From contig OZ024855.1 in assembly GCA_964017155.1 (NCBI GenBank), positions 56,799,435 through 56,863,434 on the forward strand: 64,000 nt of DNA. The letters run 5' to 3'. Position 1 is the stretch's first letter. Each line of letters opens with the position of its first letter. The position numbers were made by a program, and so were the translations under genes. The DNA is from Oasisia sp. SBJ-2009 (lineage: Eukaryota; Annelida; Polychaeta; Sabellida; Siboglinidae). The notes beneath the pieces are model-generated. The model had not been told where the DNA came from. It did not search any database and saw nothing but the letters and a program-made list of their open reading frames with translations. Positions 25,248 to 57,800 of the stretch are shown here, piece after piece.

Positions 25248-27432
25248 ACTTCACTCCTCTGATATATACACAAAATTAGACACCAACCCAAATACTGATC
25301 CAAACTATAATTATAATATTATCATAGATGAAATAAACCAAGCTAAAGATAAATATATGACTAGCAAATTAGTTAAATTTAACAAATACAAGCATAAGAA
25401 GTCTACGTGGATAACTCAAGGACTGCTAACCTCAATAAGATACAGAGATAAACTTTACAAACAAATAAAACTCACTAATCCTGAATCTTCCAAATATGCC
25501 ATATTATTGGTCAATTTAAAAACGTACAATAGCATTTTAAAAACAAGTTTTCGTAAAGCAAAACAACTCTACTATGATAAATGTTTTAATAATTTTAAAT
25601 TTGATGTAAAAAACACATGGAAAACTATAAATGAAATCATTTCTAAAAATAAAACTAACAAATCCTTTCCCAAATATTTTAAAGACTCTGATTCTATTGT
25701 GAGAGATAAATCAGAAATTGTAAACAAATTTAATGATTTTTTCACTAATATTGGTAGTAATCTGGCAAGTAATATAAAATATAAAGGCACTCGTGAACAT
25801 ACATATTATCTAAATAAAATAGTAGACAGAAACTTTACATTTAGCTACGTTGAAGAAGATATTATAAAGCGGACAATAATAAATTTACCTAACAAAAGTA
25901 GCTGTGGATATGATGGTCTCTCCACTAAATTACTAAAAATTCTTGAACCAGCACTAACCAAATCTTTAACATTATTAATAAATCAAGTATTAACAACAGG
26001 AATATTCCCCGATAAACTAAAAATTGCAAAGGTAATTCCTGTTTATAAAAAAGGTGAAAAAACAGTTTTCAGTAATTATAGGCCTATATCACTTCTACCA
26101 GCTATTTCAAAAATACTTGAAAAAAATATATTTGAACAATTATCATCTTATTTAAGAGACTCTAGGCTTTTGTTTGATCATCAATACGGTTTCAGACCGA
26201 AACACTCAACAGAATATGCGGCATTAGAATTAATAGATAGAATAATAACACAACTGGATAAAGATGAAATACCAATTAATATATATTTAGATCTCTCCAA
26301 GGCTTTTGATACCATTGATCATATAATATTAATTGATAAATTAAAATATTACGGTGTACATGGAACTAATCTCAACTTATTCAGCAGCTACCTAGAAAAT
26401 CGTAAACAATACACGGAAATTGACAATATCAAATCAAATATGTTACAAATAACAACAGGTGTACCACAAGGTTCAATTTTAGGACCACTATTATTCATCA
26501 TATACATAAATGATTTTGCACAAGCAAGTAAAATGTTTAACTTTCTCATTTATGCAGACGACACAACTTTGTCAAGTACACTAAATGTGTTCAGTGATAA
26601 CACACATGACCAACATTTTGAATCTTTAATAAACGAAGAACTTGTTAAGATAAATGATTGGCTCAAAATCAATAAATTATCACTAAATGTAGTAAAATCA
26701 AAATTTATGATATTTCAAAAGAAAAATATACAGATATTAAACCTGAAGATAGACAATGTAAACATTGATCAAGTTAAGGAATTTAATTTCTTGGGTTTAA
26801 TTATAGATACAAATTTAAACTGGAAAAAGCACGCTGAAAAAATATCAAATGCATGTTCTAAGAAAATTGGAATCTTAAACAAACTGAAACATATCTTACC
26901 TCTAGATATTAAAAAAATATTATATAATTCATTAATAGTGCCACACATTAATTACTGCATCATGGCATGGGGCTTTGAATCAAATAGAATAATAAAATTA
27001 CAAAAAAAAGCCCTGAGAATTATTACTTTGAGTAACTACATTTCCCACACTGAACCACTGTACAAACAACTTAGCTTATTAAAAGTAGATGACATTCTTA
27101 AATTACAACAATTAAAATTCTACTATAAATATCTACACAATGACCTACCTCGCTATTTACAAAATTGGAGGTTTGTGTTTAAATGTGAGGTACATGGTCA
27201 TGACACAAGATACAAAGATAAAATATACACTTATAAAATTAAACATGAATTTGCAAAGAAATGTCTCAGACATAATTTGCCACTGTTATTAAATAACCTT
27301 CCTGAAATAGTGAAAGAAAAACTTATGTCACATAGTACACAGGGATTTGTAAATTATGTTAAACTGTATTTTTTACAAAGTTATGAAGTAATATGCACTA
27401 GACAAAACTGCTATGTATGTATGCATAATTAA
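25246..27432 (+). CDS. LINE reverse transcriptase (frame 2)
   Basis: The first ATG in this frame is at 25357 (691 codons), but the frame is open back to the A-run at 25238. Numbered from that ATG: VIPVYKKGEK (227-236), NYRPISLL (240-247), motif A LDLSKAFDTIDH (311-322), motif B TGVPQGSILGPLLF (367-380), catalytic YADD (399-402). A KEFNFLGL block and a C-terminal domain with ALRIIT and PLYKQL follow. All catalytic aspartates are present. It presumably forms one polypeptide with the endonuclease in an unbroken copy. Function: target-primed reverse transcription. Confidence 0.92.
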   Translation, partial: ELHSSDIYTKLDTNPNTDPNYNYNIIIDEINQAKDKYMTSKLVKFNKYKHKKSTWITQGLLTSIRYRDKLYKQIKLTNPESSKYAILLVNLKTYNSILKTSFRKAKQLYYDKCFNNFKFDVKNTWKTINEIISKNKTNKSFPKYFKDSDSIVRDKSEIVNKFNDFFTNIGSNLASNIKYKGTREHTYYLNKIVDRNFTFSYVEEDIIKRTIINLPNKSSCGYDGLSTKLLKILEPALTKSLTLLINQVLTTGIFPDKLKIAKVIPVYKKGEKTVFSNYRPISLLPAISKILEKNIFEQLSSYLRDSRLLFDHQYGFRPKHSTEYAALELIDRIITQLDKDEIPINIYLDLSKAFDTIDHIILIDKLKYYGVHGTNLNLFSSYLENRKQYTEIDNIKSNMLQITTGVPQGSILGPLLFIIYINDFAQASKMFNFLIYADDTTLSSTLNVFSDNTHDQHFESLINEELVKINDWLKINKLSLNVVKSKFMIFQKKNIQILNLKIDNVNIDQVKEFNFLGLIIDTNLNWKKHAEKISNACSKKIGILNKLKHILPLDIKKILYNSLIVPHINYCIMAWGFESNRIIKLQKKALRIITLSNYISHTEPLYKQLSLLKVDDILKLQQLKFYYKYLHNDLPRYLQNWRFVFKCEVHGHDTRYKDKIYTYKIKHEFAKKCLRHNLPLLLNNLPEIVKEKLMSHSTQGFVNYVKLYFLQSYEVICTRQNCYVCMHN

Positions 27433-27850
27433 GTATCTAAAACCACCAAAAACACTTCATTCAGTATTAAAACTTAAAAACAGAGCCTTTTACTTGAGAT
27501 ACAAAAATCTTGTCAGCTGCGCAAAAGCATCTTCATATTATGCGTGTTTGGTGATTTTTCTCTTTTCTTGATTTTTCTTTTTATCTTGGTCTGTTTCTGA
27601 AGAATTTGTTCTAAATGAAGAAATTATTCTGTAAGTTAAATTTTCTGAAAGGTGGCTCCTCGATAGCGACCAGCCAGGTCTTAGAGGAGTCTCCTGACCC
27701 TACTTTTATTATTATTTATACGCATTATTACCATGTTTGCTAGAATTTTCATGTTTGTATTATTCAGATTATATATGTATGACATGGATAACGTGTATGT
27801 ATGTATTGTGTTGACAAAATGGTCAAATAAAAACAAATTCTTCTTCTTCA

Positions 27851-28322
27851 CTGCAATACAATAATAATGGCAACGACAATAAAGATCTGATTGTTTGAAA
27901 TATCATCCCTACTAAACTACCACCACCAACCGCACAAAAATGAACGAATCCAAACAATCTACCTGCCAAACGCAAACAATCACTCAGACTAACTAACACC
28001 GGGGAATGCATGCCACATTGTACACATTCTTCACGAGAAACTTAAAAAAAGTGTGTTTTATAGGTGTCTGCACTATTCGCATTTCTTATACATTCCGGGA
28101 TATAGTATCCCAAAGTGTCGCACCCTGTGAGGCTGGCCTAAGCCTAAAGACAGGTTAATTGTATGTTGAATATTTGTGCAGCTGCGGCTCCGAGTGTGAC
28201 AATCGTGCACACTTTTGTTTAACATGAACATATCAGTGACGAAGCCAGGAGCGTGCCCATGCATGACATTATGTACATTATTACGGAAGTGAAATAGCGT
28301 ATTCGAACATCAGATCAATTGG
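27851..28322. other. Between LINEs, nothing recognised
   Basis: Unique-looking sequence with no coding, RNA or repeat signal I can support. Confidence 0.5.
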
Positions 28323-29300
28323 CTAGGCTAGATTCTTAAACAACGTTCTGTGATTTACTCTGTCAAAGGCTTTACTTGCATCAAGAAAACATACAAATAC
28401 ACTGCCATTCAGAGTTCGATATAAATCAATAATTTCCTTTAACACATATATACAAAACTGATTCGGATTAGTATCCAAAAATATTTCAATTCTAGCCAGT
28501 ATAATTACTTCAATCATTTTGCTAAACACACTATAGCTAATGCAATTGGACGGTAATTGTCTTTAGAAGATATTTTACCAGCTTTATCCTTAATCACTGG
28601 CGCAAGTACAACTGACAACATTGACTCTGGCAGAAATCCATGAGCAAAAAAACTAGTGAAGCACAAAGATAACAAGGATATAAGTGCCTTGTCTGCATAT
28701 TTTATATGTTCTGAACATATGCCATCTGACCCACAAGCTTTATTAATGTCAAGCTTCTTAATCGCATTTGTTACCTCGTCTACTGTGACCACAATTTCAT
28801 CATAAGGTGTATCACAGTCATGTTCACACGCATCTACACTACTATTGTTAACACAGTTTAAAAGGTCACAAAAATGTTTACGCCATATATCTACTATTTC
28901 TTTTCCACCTGATACTCCTTCGATACTAGATGGAAGAGGTGTGTTACAATTGTTGATAGACTTGATTTCACGCCAGAAGGCCTCAGGATTAAGTTCGGTT
29001 AATTTTTTAGCTAGTGCCTCTTTGCGTAGTGCATTTTCATTATTCTTGATAAATCGTAAAGCATACTTAAATCTAGCTTTGCTTTTTACATGCAAATCAT
29101 AAACAGGTCCCTGTCTGGGTTTCCCAGCATTAACCCACATGTGTCTGACTTCTCTGGAGGTATCATACAAACTATCCACATACTCTGCCCATCCCGGTTT
29201 ATTTATATACGCCCTTTTCTTAGTTTGCGAGGATTCTTCACCAGCTTGTATTAGTGAACTCACTATGTCATTATACATTTTATTTAGAGATTCAAAATGG
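28323..29300 (-). pseudogene. Truncated LINE ORF2 (endonuclease tail to RT motif A)
   Basis: On the minus strand, 29278-28514 reads through the linker and RT fingers: ACGSDGICSEHIKYADKALI, SFFAHGFLPESMLSVVLAPV and KDKAGKISSKDNYRPIALA. A frameshift near 28525 moves to 28529-28323 (MIEVIILARIEIFLDTNPNQ, VFVCFLDASKAFDRVNHRTL). The segment expected between NQF and CIYVLKE (a GFR-type block) is missing, and all sequence beyond motif A, including YADD, is absent. Family differs from the + strand element at 24297. Dead. Confidence 0.88.
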
Positions 29301-29761
29301 TTTACATTTGTGCAATGTGTATCCCGGGGCCTACATCATACAGCCTCAGTTGGTACATGAATATCATGCAAACATCCTTCAGTAAGCATACAATATTTAT
29401 TTATGTCATTATCAGTCATGTTATTCCATCTTATTTTTGCTCTACCATTATTAATACTGCTCGTTAAATCTGGTATATTGTCACTATTTATGTGATATCT
29501 GTCGCCGGTCTTTTTATGCGATATCTGTCGCCGGTCTTTTACTTTCATAATTACTCGTTTCATCATCTTATGCACGTTCATCAGCAAACTGTGTCCGCAA
29601 TTTCCCCATATAACAAACCCGTGGTCAATTAGTGGTTGAACAATTACTGTACTGCAAAGTAGGGCCGACAATTTATGTGCATGCAGCGGCATTAGTCGTT
29701 TCACCTGATTGAATAAACACAATAAACGGCTGCGCAACTTGGCACACAAGTTAAGATTCAA
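29301..29761 (-). pseudogene. Chimeric LINE junction: RT C-terminus fused to an endonuclease tail
   Basis: Read on the minus strand, the N-terminal half (about 29761-29560) is an RT C-terminal domain: HKLSALLCSTVIVQPLIDHG and FVIWGNCGHSLL. The second half (29500-29336) reads IPDLTSSINNGRAKIRWNNM and later TEGCLHDIHVP, the linker just before the RT of the element at 29278. A 5' domain therefore follows a 3' domain in one open frame. A 26-bp direct duplication (GATATCTGTCGCCGGTCTTTT) sits at the join, about 29490-29540. Confidence 0.75.
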
Positions 29762-30597
29762 TATGGATATTATTTCTCAATAACACAAAACTGAAAGAAT
29801 TAATGCATAATATTTCCAAGAAAGGAAAAGGGGTACGCCCCTACGTTCGAGATAAACCTAGTAATGGAGGTGAAAGTGAACTACGCTATGCGTACGCTAT
29901 ACGGCCCGCCTGCAGTGTACAAAGCAGTAAACAGCTTTTAGGCACGTTATAGATACTGGCAAATGTCAAGGTTGCGTGGTTGCTGTCAAAATATGTCGGG
30001 ACAGATGGTTATTGTGATAAATATATGCGTTTTAAAAATGAAATGAAGCATATATAAGATAATTATGTGATATACCAGTTTTAAAGCGTGTTTTGCATGC
30101 GTGCTGACCGTAAAGTGTAAAGCTGTGTTACATACGCAGAGAAAGGTGAGTAAAAGATTTGACTTGTCGGTGTTATTTGTCGTCCCACTCGGCAACTGCC
30201 AGTGACAGTGTTGGCAGTGTTGCCTTGCTTGTATCGTATGTTGTAGTTTTGACGTTTCGGGTTTTGCTTTGCTAGCGATGGAATAGCGACCTCGTTTTCT
30301 TTAAGGCTTAAGCATCGAAACAAGTTCAACAACAGTCGAACAGAAAAGTCAGCTTGTACCAATCAGTGTTGCACTTTTTGTAATTTAAAAGATGAGACAG
30401 TTGTTCCATTGTCATTGATAAATAAAGATTACCATTAAAGAAAACCACAGGTCTTTCAACAGAGGCAAAAACCACAACTTGAACGAAACAACTAGTAACA
30501 ACACAACCAATAACAAGGAAACCAATAAACAGAAGAAGAGACCAAGTTCAGGTGCACTACACACACACAGAGCAACTGGCTACAGGCACCACTCTTC
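29762..30597. other. Intergenic, nothing recognised
   Basis: No repeat or gene supported. There is a low-complexity AAC/ACA-rich stretch near 30480-30540. Confidence 0.45.
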
Positions 30598-30760
30598 GCA
30601 ACCAGAGTGGTTCAAATGTGGAACTCCCTTTCAGACGACACAGTTCAGGCCACCACAGTAAATGAACTGAAGTCACGCCTCCGAAAAGATTGCAGAGGTC
30701 ACCCAGACCTGTGCAATTATAATTTTACAAATTAACCAGCCTTGACAAACCGGATATAAA
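30598..30760 (+). pseudogene. 3' terminal fragment of a LINE
   Basis: One frame reads ATRVVQMWNSLSDDTVQATT then VNELKSRLRKDCRGHPDLCN and stops at 30733-30735. A W-N-S-L-(P/S) segment followed by S/N-x-(F/L)-K-x-(R)-L is the usual C-terminus of LINE ORF2 proteins. An A-rich stretch (TATAAAATAAAAATACATATG) follows. This is a 5'-truncated insertion of a family with no fuller copy in the window. Confidence 0.75.
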
Positions 30761-30929
30761 ATAAAAATACATATGAAAAAATACATCAATAGAGAACTAC
30801 ACCATCAGAAAACTATCGCTTGAGACGGTCTCAATGCTCAGTTTTGGGCAATTACTGACCGATCTTGAGGTAAGAGCATCCTCATAAACTGCCAAAGCAT
30901 TAAAAAGAAGGAAGAGATTCGCAGCTCTG

Positions 30930-31010
30930 TGAATAAAGTCACATTCGCCACTATTTGCAGAGCAGTGGCGTCACTGCTCTGCGAATTTGCGAAAGACTTG
31001 CATTATTATG
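30930..31010. repeat. Hairpin, 11-bp stem, 4-nt loop
   Basis: GCAGAGCAGTG (30957-30967) and CACTGCTCTGC (30972-30982) pair around GCGT. A nearby TTCGCAGCTCTGTGAA repeats part of the motif. No gene. Confidence 0.8.
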
Positions 31011-31829
31011 TGAGCAGGTAAGAAAGAATTGCGATGCGTGCATGTTGTTATAATAATAATTGAATACAAATATTCAGTGGTTTCAAATTCGATTAGAATA
31101 CTGAACGGTATCGTGAAGTCTTATCTTCACATATCTTGTGTACACATACACACAAGTGCTAGGTTACAAAATAAAATAGTTTACGTTCCTGTAAAGAATA
31201 AGATTAAGAAAACAAACTTGCACTAAACTCGTTATGATCTACGGCAGCTACACAGAGCTCGGCGCTTACTGTAAAATCGGCAATTTATCACAGGCGTCTA
31301 AATAAATGACCTCTATAAATTCCGGTTTTGTGCTAACCCTAAAGTAACCGTATCCCTAATAAGCCTAAGCTAAATTGAACTAATCCTAAACTTACCTGAA
31401 ACCCTAACCTTAAGCCTTAACCCGACACTGCTAACAAATGACCCCTCGACCCAAAATCCATTTTACAGTAAGCTATGTGTAGCCACCACCGATGGTGATG
31501 ACACTGCGTTGCCAGTGAGTTTTACTTGAGTTTGTTTTGTGAAGTTTATTTGTTAAGTAATGTTAGTGATTTGATTGTGTGTGTATACATATAAGATATG
31601 TGAGGAGTAGATTGATGGTTGTAGTCTTTTCATAGTTAAGTCAGAAAGTAAATGATCGCCCGGGACCCATTTTGTGGCAGAGGACATGGAGGAAAATATT
31701 TAAGCGATATTTGTTTATATAGCTGCAATATTTTGAATTGAATAATGGGAAAATGTTCGAATATTTGAAATTTCGAATACAAATCAAATATTCGTTCCAT
31801 CCTTATTGTACCCCACATGACTCTCAAGG

Positions 31830-34120
31830 ACAAAGAATAACATACATAATGTCATACTGGCAATTTCACCCTTCCTAACATAAATTGGGAAAACCACCAT
31901 GTCACACCTAACAGTGGATACAGTACAGTTGCTGCCAACAAACTACCCAGTAGTCTCTCTCAAAGAGGCACATGGACTAATCCAACATGTCAATGAACCC
32001 ACATGAAAACAAGAAAATGACAACAATATCCTAAATTCTTGTCTTCACAAATAAGTCTGGGTTAATAACGAAACTAAATAATAGTAGACAGCATAGCAGA
32101 CCACAGCACAGTCATCATTGATGTAAATATCTCGCCAAGCACAAACATCACCCAAAACATAACATCTTCATCAGAAATAAAGCTGACCACCTTAACATCC
32201 AGAAATCTCTTGATGACATCATACATGAATACTTCTCTCTAAACAAACCATGACAGTATAAAATGGGACCTTGTTTCCACCAAAATTATCAACATTATGA
32301 ACCAGTATATACCACTCCATCTTAGTACTTCCAGACACAACCTTTCCGATTCAGCAACGATTTGAAAAAAATGTGCAAAAGAAAGAAACGATTATATAAG
32401 AAAGTAAAAAGATCTAGAAATCCAGAAGACTGGCAAGATTTTGTAACATCAGGAAAAACATGCACTTCATTCTGCTAGACTGTCCTATATATTTCGATTC
32501 CTAACAACTACAATAAAATATAAACAGAAAGCATTCAAGAGTTTTATTTCCAAACTTAGACAGGATAATCAGGGGTTGTGGACCTCAACATTGCAGGAAA
32601 CATCATTAGCGATGACACATAAAAAGCAGAAGCCTTTAGGAATCAGTTCTAAAGTGTCTGCACACATGAAGGAAATCCCAGGTTACCAAATCTGAACAAG
32701 AGCCCACTTGGAAAAATAGCTTGGAAACTAACCATTTCACTTAAAGGAGTATTTGACCAACTCTAAAAAATAACACCTCTAAATCACAATAATATAATAA
32801 TAATAATAATACAGTTTTTATATAGCGCTAATTCCAGCATGGCGGATCGATGCGCTGCACAAGAAAAATACTAAAATTAATGTATATTAATAAACAAGGA
32901 CCAGATGGCATTCCACCATGGTTTCTAAACAGATATGCCTAACACCTAACACCAATAATGCATGACATCTTCCAATCAAGTCCCCAGAGCAGGGAAAGAA
33001 GCCAACATAACAGCAGTTTTTAAGAAAGGAAACGGCAGAAACATTAGCTACAGAGCAATATCCTTGACACCTATGATATCTATGGTTCCTTAACACATAA
33101 TTCATAACCACATCATGAAGACCTTGAACAACATCACATTCTAACTGACCACGAACATGGTTTCCATGCAAAAAGATTAATAGAAACTGAATTAATTCAA
33201 ACTGTCCATTACATTAGCAAATTGCTAGACGAAAAGAAATCTGTAGACATAGCCATTCTAGACATAAAAGACTAACCCACAAACTAAAATACTATAGCAT
33301 CACAGGTCCAATATCGTCATGGATAGAAAGCTTCCTTGCAGAAAGAACTCAACAGGTTGTAATAATTGGATCAACATCCAAACCACTCCAAGTCACCTCT
33401 GGGGTACCACAGAGAAAGGTACTGGGGCCCCTGTTTTTCTTACTTTACATAAATAACCTATGCAACAATCTCACTTCAAATGTTCACCTTTTTGCAGATG
33501 ACTGCCTACTATATCTACCAGTTAAATCAGACAATGATACTTCTCTCGTCCAAAGGCATAATACCTTATGAAATTCAACCCCACCTAATGCTTTACAGTT
33601 TACAATAACATTGGCCTCAAGAAAACCAACACCTTCTGTGGCCAACAATTTAAAACTGTTGAATCACATTGTTATCTTGGTATACAAATATGAAATACGT
33701 TACACCGGGCAGCAAAATGCAACTCAGTCGCTAGGAAAGCACAACAGACACTAGGAGTCATTAGGAGAAATTTAAATAAATGCCCAACCCACATTACGTC
33801 TATAGTCTACATAACCCTTGTCTGCCCAATACTTGAATATGTGTCAGCATCATGGTATCCACAAAGCCTAAAAAATATGAAAACCTTAAAAAGAACCCAA
33901 AGACAATTTTATACACAGGACTATTCTAGAGAGACAGGAACACTTCTTCAGACCTCCAGTGGAACACTCTACAAACAAGAAGAACAATTAAATTGGAATT
34001 CTCTATCCCCAATCACTGTCTCAAGCAAATCACTAAAGTCATTTCAAAATAATTTAGTCCAACATTTTAGCAATGAAGTCAGACGACCCACCATGCGCAC
34101 TTGTGTGATGTGTCCTTAGG
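31830..34120 (+). pseudogene. Heavily decayed + strand LINE
   Basis: In order: an endonuclease end (IIVDSIADHSTVIIDV, about 32083-32130), RT start remnants, HEHGFHAKRLIETELI and SVDIAILDIKD (near 33150-33270), motif B TSGVPQRKVLGPLFFLLYI, FADDCLLYL (near 33490-33515) and a C-terminal domain with CPILEYVSASWYPQSLKN and a final SLKSFQNNLVQHF (to about 34075). Many frame breaks and stops make it inactive. FADD replaces YADD, showing a different family from the 24297 element. Confidence 0.82.
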
Positions 34121-34168
34121 ACATTTTGCCAGGTAACAACACAGATACAGAGAACCTGTGTATGTGCA

Positions 34169-34523
34169 GTGTTCCCCTGAGTAAAATGTTGGGGGAGGTG
34201 GTAGGATGGTGAGTGAGCACTGAATGCGTGGTGTGCACTGTGCGGGTCTGGGGGCATGACCACCGACAACTATTTTAAAAACTACCTTCAAAATGGTTCA
34301 TTCTGAAGGGTGTTTTAACCTATTCCCTGAGAAATAGAGAGGAAACAAATTCATAACTACAAGGTAGCACCGTAGCAACATGTAAACATGTTTATAGCAA
34401 GAAATCGGGTGGCCAGAAATAGCTGTCAGGTGGCAATTCTGGCATGTCTTGAACGAGGCTCTTTAGAAAAACAATGAGGTGAGTCAGGTGACCCACCTCG
34501 CTCATCATATGGCAGGGGAACAC
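34169..34523. mobile_element. MITE-like element, family B, copy 1 (355 bp)
   Basis: GTGTTCCCCTG at 34169-34179 is exactly inverted at 34513-34523. The interior matches 40593-40855: GAGGTGGTAGGATGG, GTGAGCACTG, AGAGAGGAAACAAATTCATA-type and CCCACCTCGCTCATCAT near the right end. No coding capacity. The two dispersed copies with inverted ends indicate a non-autonomous DNA transposon family. Flanks show no clean target-site duplication. Confidence 0.7.
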
Positions 34524-35424
34524 TTGTGTGTCATTGAAGACACACATGTTTAAAGGACAAAAACTCAATCACTCCTGCAGGTGGCCAAAAACGAAATGTG
34601 CTGTACAATGAAATAATAAAATATAAATATTTATTATTGTAATTATTTATATGAAAGATTGAATACAATTCAGTATTATTCTAAAGGTAAGAGCATATCT
34701 TCGGCCGTGCCTGTTTGCATTCTATATTCATTTTAAAATTAGATTAATCAGAGGGCAGTGCATGAACGGTGGGGACTAGGGAAACATGAGAGAACGGGTT
34801 AGGCAAACTGTCATAAGTGCCACAAAGATCTTTACAACTTATGGAACAAGGTGAATGTGGTGATGTTGTACACCATTCACAATCAGGTTTATGTAGTCAC
34901 CCAAATTTTAGTCAAACGTTAAAAGGGTGGTTAAAAACAGTTTGTGAAAGGGTCCAAGGGAGTGATTGCTGCAATTTATGTGTTATGGGAGTGATGTCAC
35001 AGTTGTATAAGCCAGTCAAAAGTGACAAAGGTTATGGATTATGATGAAGTGACATAAAACTCAAGTTTGCATAAACTGCTATGTTTGCTTATTGTCAAAT
35101 AAGTCAAACATCTCAGCATTAACAACATTCTAAGCGCCTTCATAGTGCCTGGTCCTGCAGTGAATCCTATTGGCGTAACAGTTCCTTTCTTCATGAAGTT
35201 AATGAATGTCAGTCGCAGATTACAAGTGTCAGTAAGAGGGTTCAGTCAGAATGGATTAACCCAAGTTCAAGCTGAGTTAAACCGCCAATGAGAATACGGC
35301 TTTAGTGATATTAGTGTTATTGTCAGTTACTCCATATTAATTGCTGCATTTTGATTTAGCTTCGGCCACGGAACAAGTTATGTGTGCTGACGCTGTTTGT
35401 CCATGAAATGATTTGTTCTTGCAG
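34524..35424 (+). promoter_or_regulatory. Upstream region of the PHTF gene
   Basis: Unique sequence of average composition between the MITE-like element and the first recognised PHTF exon. No clear TATA box or CpG-rich stretch marks a promoter. TTTGTTCTTGCAG at 35412-35424 looks like a 3' splice site, so a noncoding first exon may lie upstream and the true promoter may be here or further away. Confidence 0.3.
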
Positions 35425-56441
<21,017 letters not shown>

Positions 56442-56765
56442 CACGTTCTGCTTGATCCTGGCGGTCAGAGGCTTGACATGAGACCAGGGCTTCATCAGTG
56501 GTCCAGTTGGACCATCAAGCGGATAGCGGCCATGGCACACATTACGTGGAGTTGGTGGGTTTGTTGAGTGTTGTTGCTGTTGCCAGTGAGTGTGAAGGTC
56601 GTGCGTATGTTTGTACGCGGCCGTGGCTGTTGTGACAACTGGACATTTGTTTTCTGACGGTATTGACAGCTGCGCCACCAGTAAACTGAGGCAAGATGTT
56701 GTAATGTTTGAGTTACTAAACATCGTGATCAATATCGCACTATTTCTATTATGACACGTATTGCA

Positions 56766-56822
<57 letters not shown>

Positions 56823-57800
56823 TACGTATTGCAGTATTTGTTTCTTGACAAACACTGCAATATTGATACGTAACGAAACATGGTGTTCGAGAAATTGGTT
56901 AACTTGAAATATATAACATGGGTACCTCTCTAATAAGGCCACCTTTGGGATAGACCGAAGTCACCCGAGTAGCAAGGGAGATGACCATATAAGCGGGGGT
57001 AATTCCCTATGCTTTACTCTTATGGGTGTAATTTGGGATTGTCCTATGGTGACCTTAATTGAAAGTGGCCACAATAGCAAAGCAACCTTAATTGAGGAGT
57101 AAACATATTAATAAGGTGATCTTAATTGAAAGGTGACTATTATCTATGCGACTTTAATTTAAAGGTGGCTGTATTAGCAAGATGACCTTAATTGACCTAT
57201 GTGTTGAGCTCATGTCTATTGAGAGCACAATGTTTGCAATAGGAAAAACGATAAAGGGCCATAGATAATTATTCATTGAATCACAAATTTGGAAATATTG
57301 ATTTTAAAATAATCGGCTTAAATTAAATAACTATTTGCAGCACTTTTGTAAGTTTTGACCATTTCTGACACTGTATTTTTAAATGTATTATGCGATATAT
57401 GTAAAATGGCTCCAGAGAGAAAAATCAACACACATCAATATGTTGATAAGTCACAACAGTCATAATACTGGATGAACAGTCATGGTACAAATCCAGATAA
57501 GTGATTGTTAAGTGTTGGTCATCTCTGAGTGTGATGGTATCTACCTATATACATATCTACCGTATGTAATCTACTGAAGAACTTACTTGTATATGTCTAC
57601 TAATGTGCACTTTTCAAGCATTTACGAAACCGCGTGACTATCGCAAAATGCCTGCAGATTTCTCGTGCATTTTCACTGATTCGATGTTGTTTGTTCCTAA
57701 TGAAATGTACAGTTTTGCTGTTGTTGTTGCTGCTGAGAAGCACCGGGTAAATTTGTGCATTTACTGCTGTCCAAGGTGATGGTTTGGTTGTGTTAAAACC
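56442..57800 (+). other. PHTF 3' UTR/flank: AT array, inverted repeat and CTTAATTGA repeats
   Basis: An AT run (56769-56820) is flanked by TACGTATTGCA words. ACGTATTGCAGTATTTGTTT and AAACACTGCAATATTGATAC then form an imperfect inverted repeat (about 56822-56872). At 57045-57200 a degenerate repeat of ACCTTAATTGA(A)AGGTGAC occurs four or five times, common in dispersed invertebrate repeats. No gene was recognised. Confidence 0.55.

Larger units (their letters stand above)
24080..27850 (+). mobile_element. Nearly intact non-LTR retrotransposon (LINE, Jockey/CR1 supergroup)
   Basis: Endonuclease frame 24297-25247 and RT frame to 27432 lie in one orientation. About 400 bp of 3' UTR follows, with AATAAA (27826-27831) and an ATTCTTCTTCTTC tail near 27837-27849. 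The 5' boundary is not defined; 24080 is a guess. No gag-like ORF1 and no RNase H domain were found. The element is about 70% A+T, unlike the host exons. One frame break and otherwise open frames suggest a recent insertion. Clade rests on motif wording (LDLSKAFDTIDH, GVPQGSILGPLLF), not on a tree. Confidence 0.88.

Noticed and set aside
31330..31440. CCCTAA-like words suggesting interstitial telomere repeats
   Set aside because: Only scattered degenerate AACCCTAA words without a regular period.
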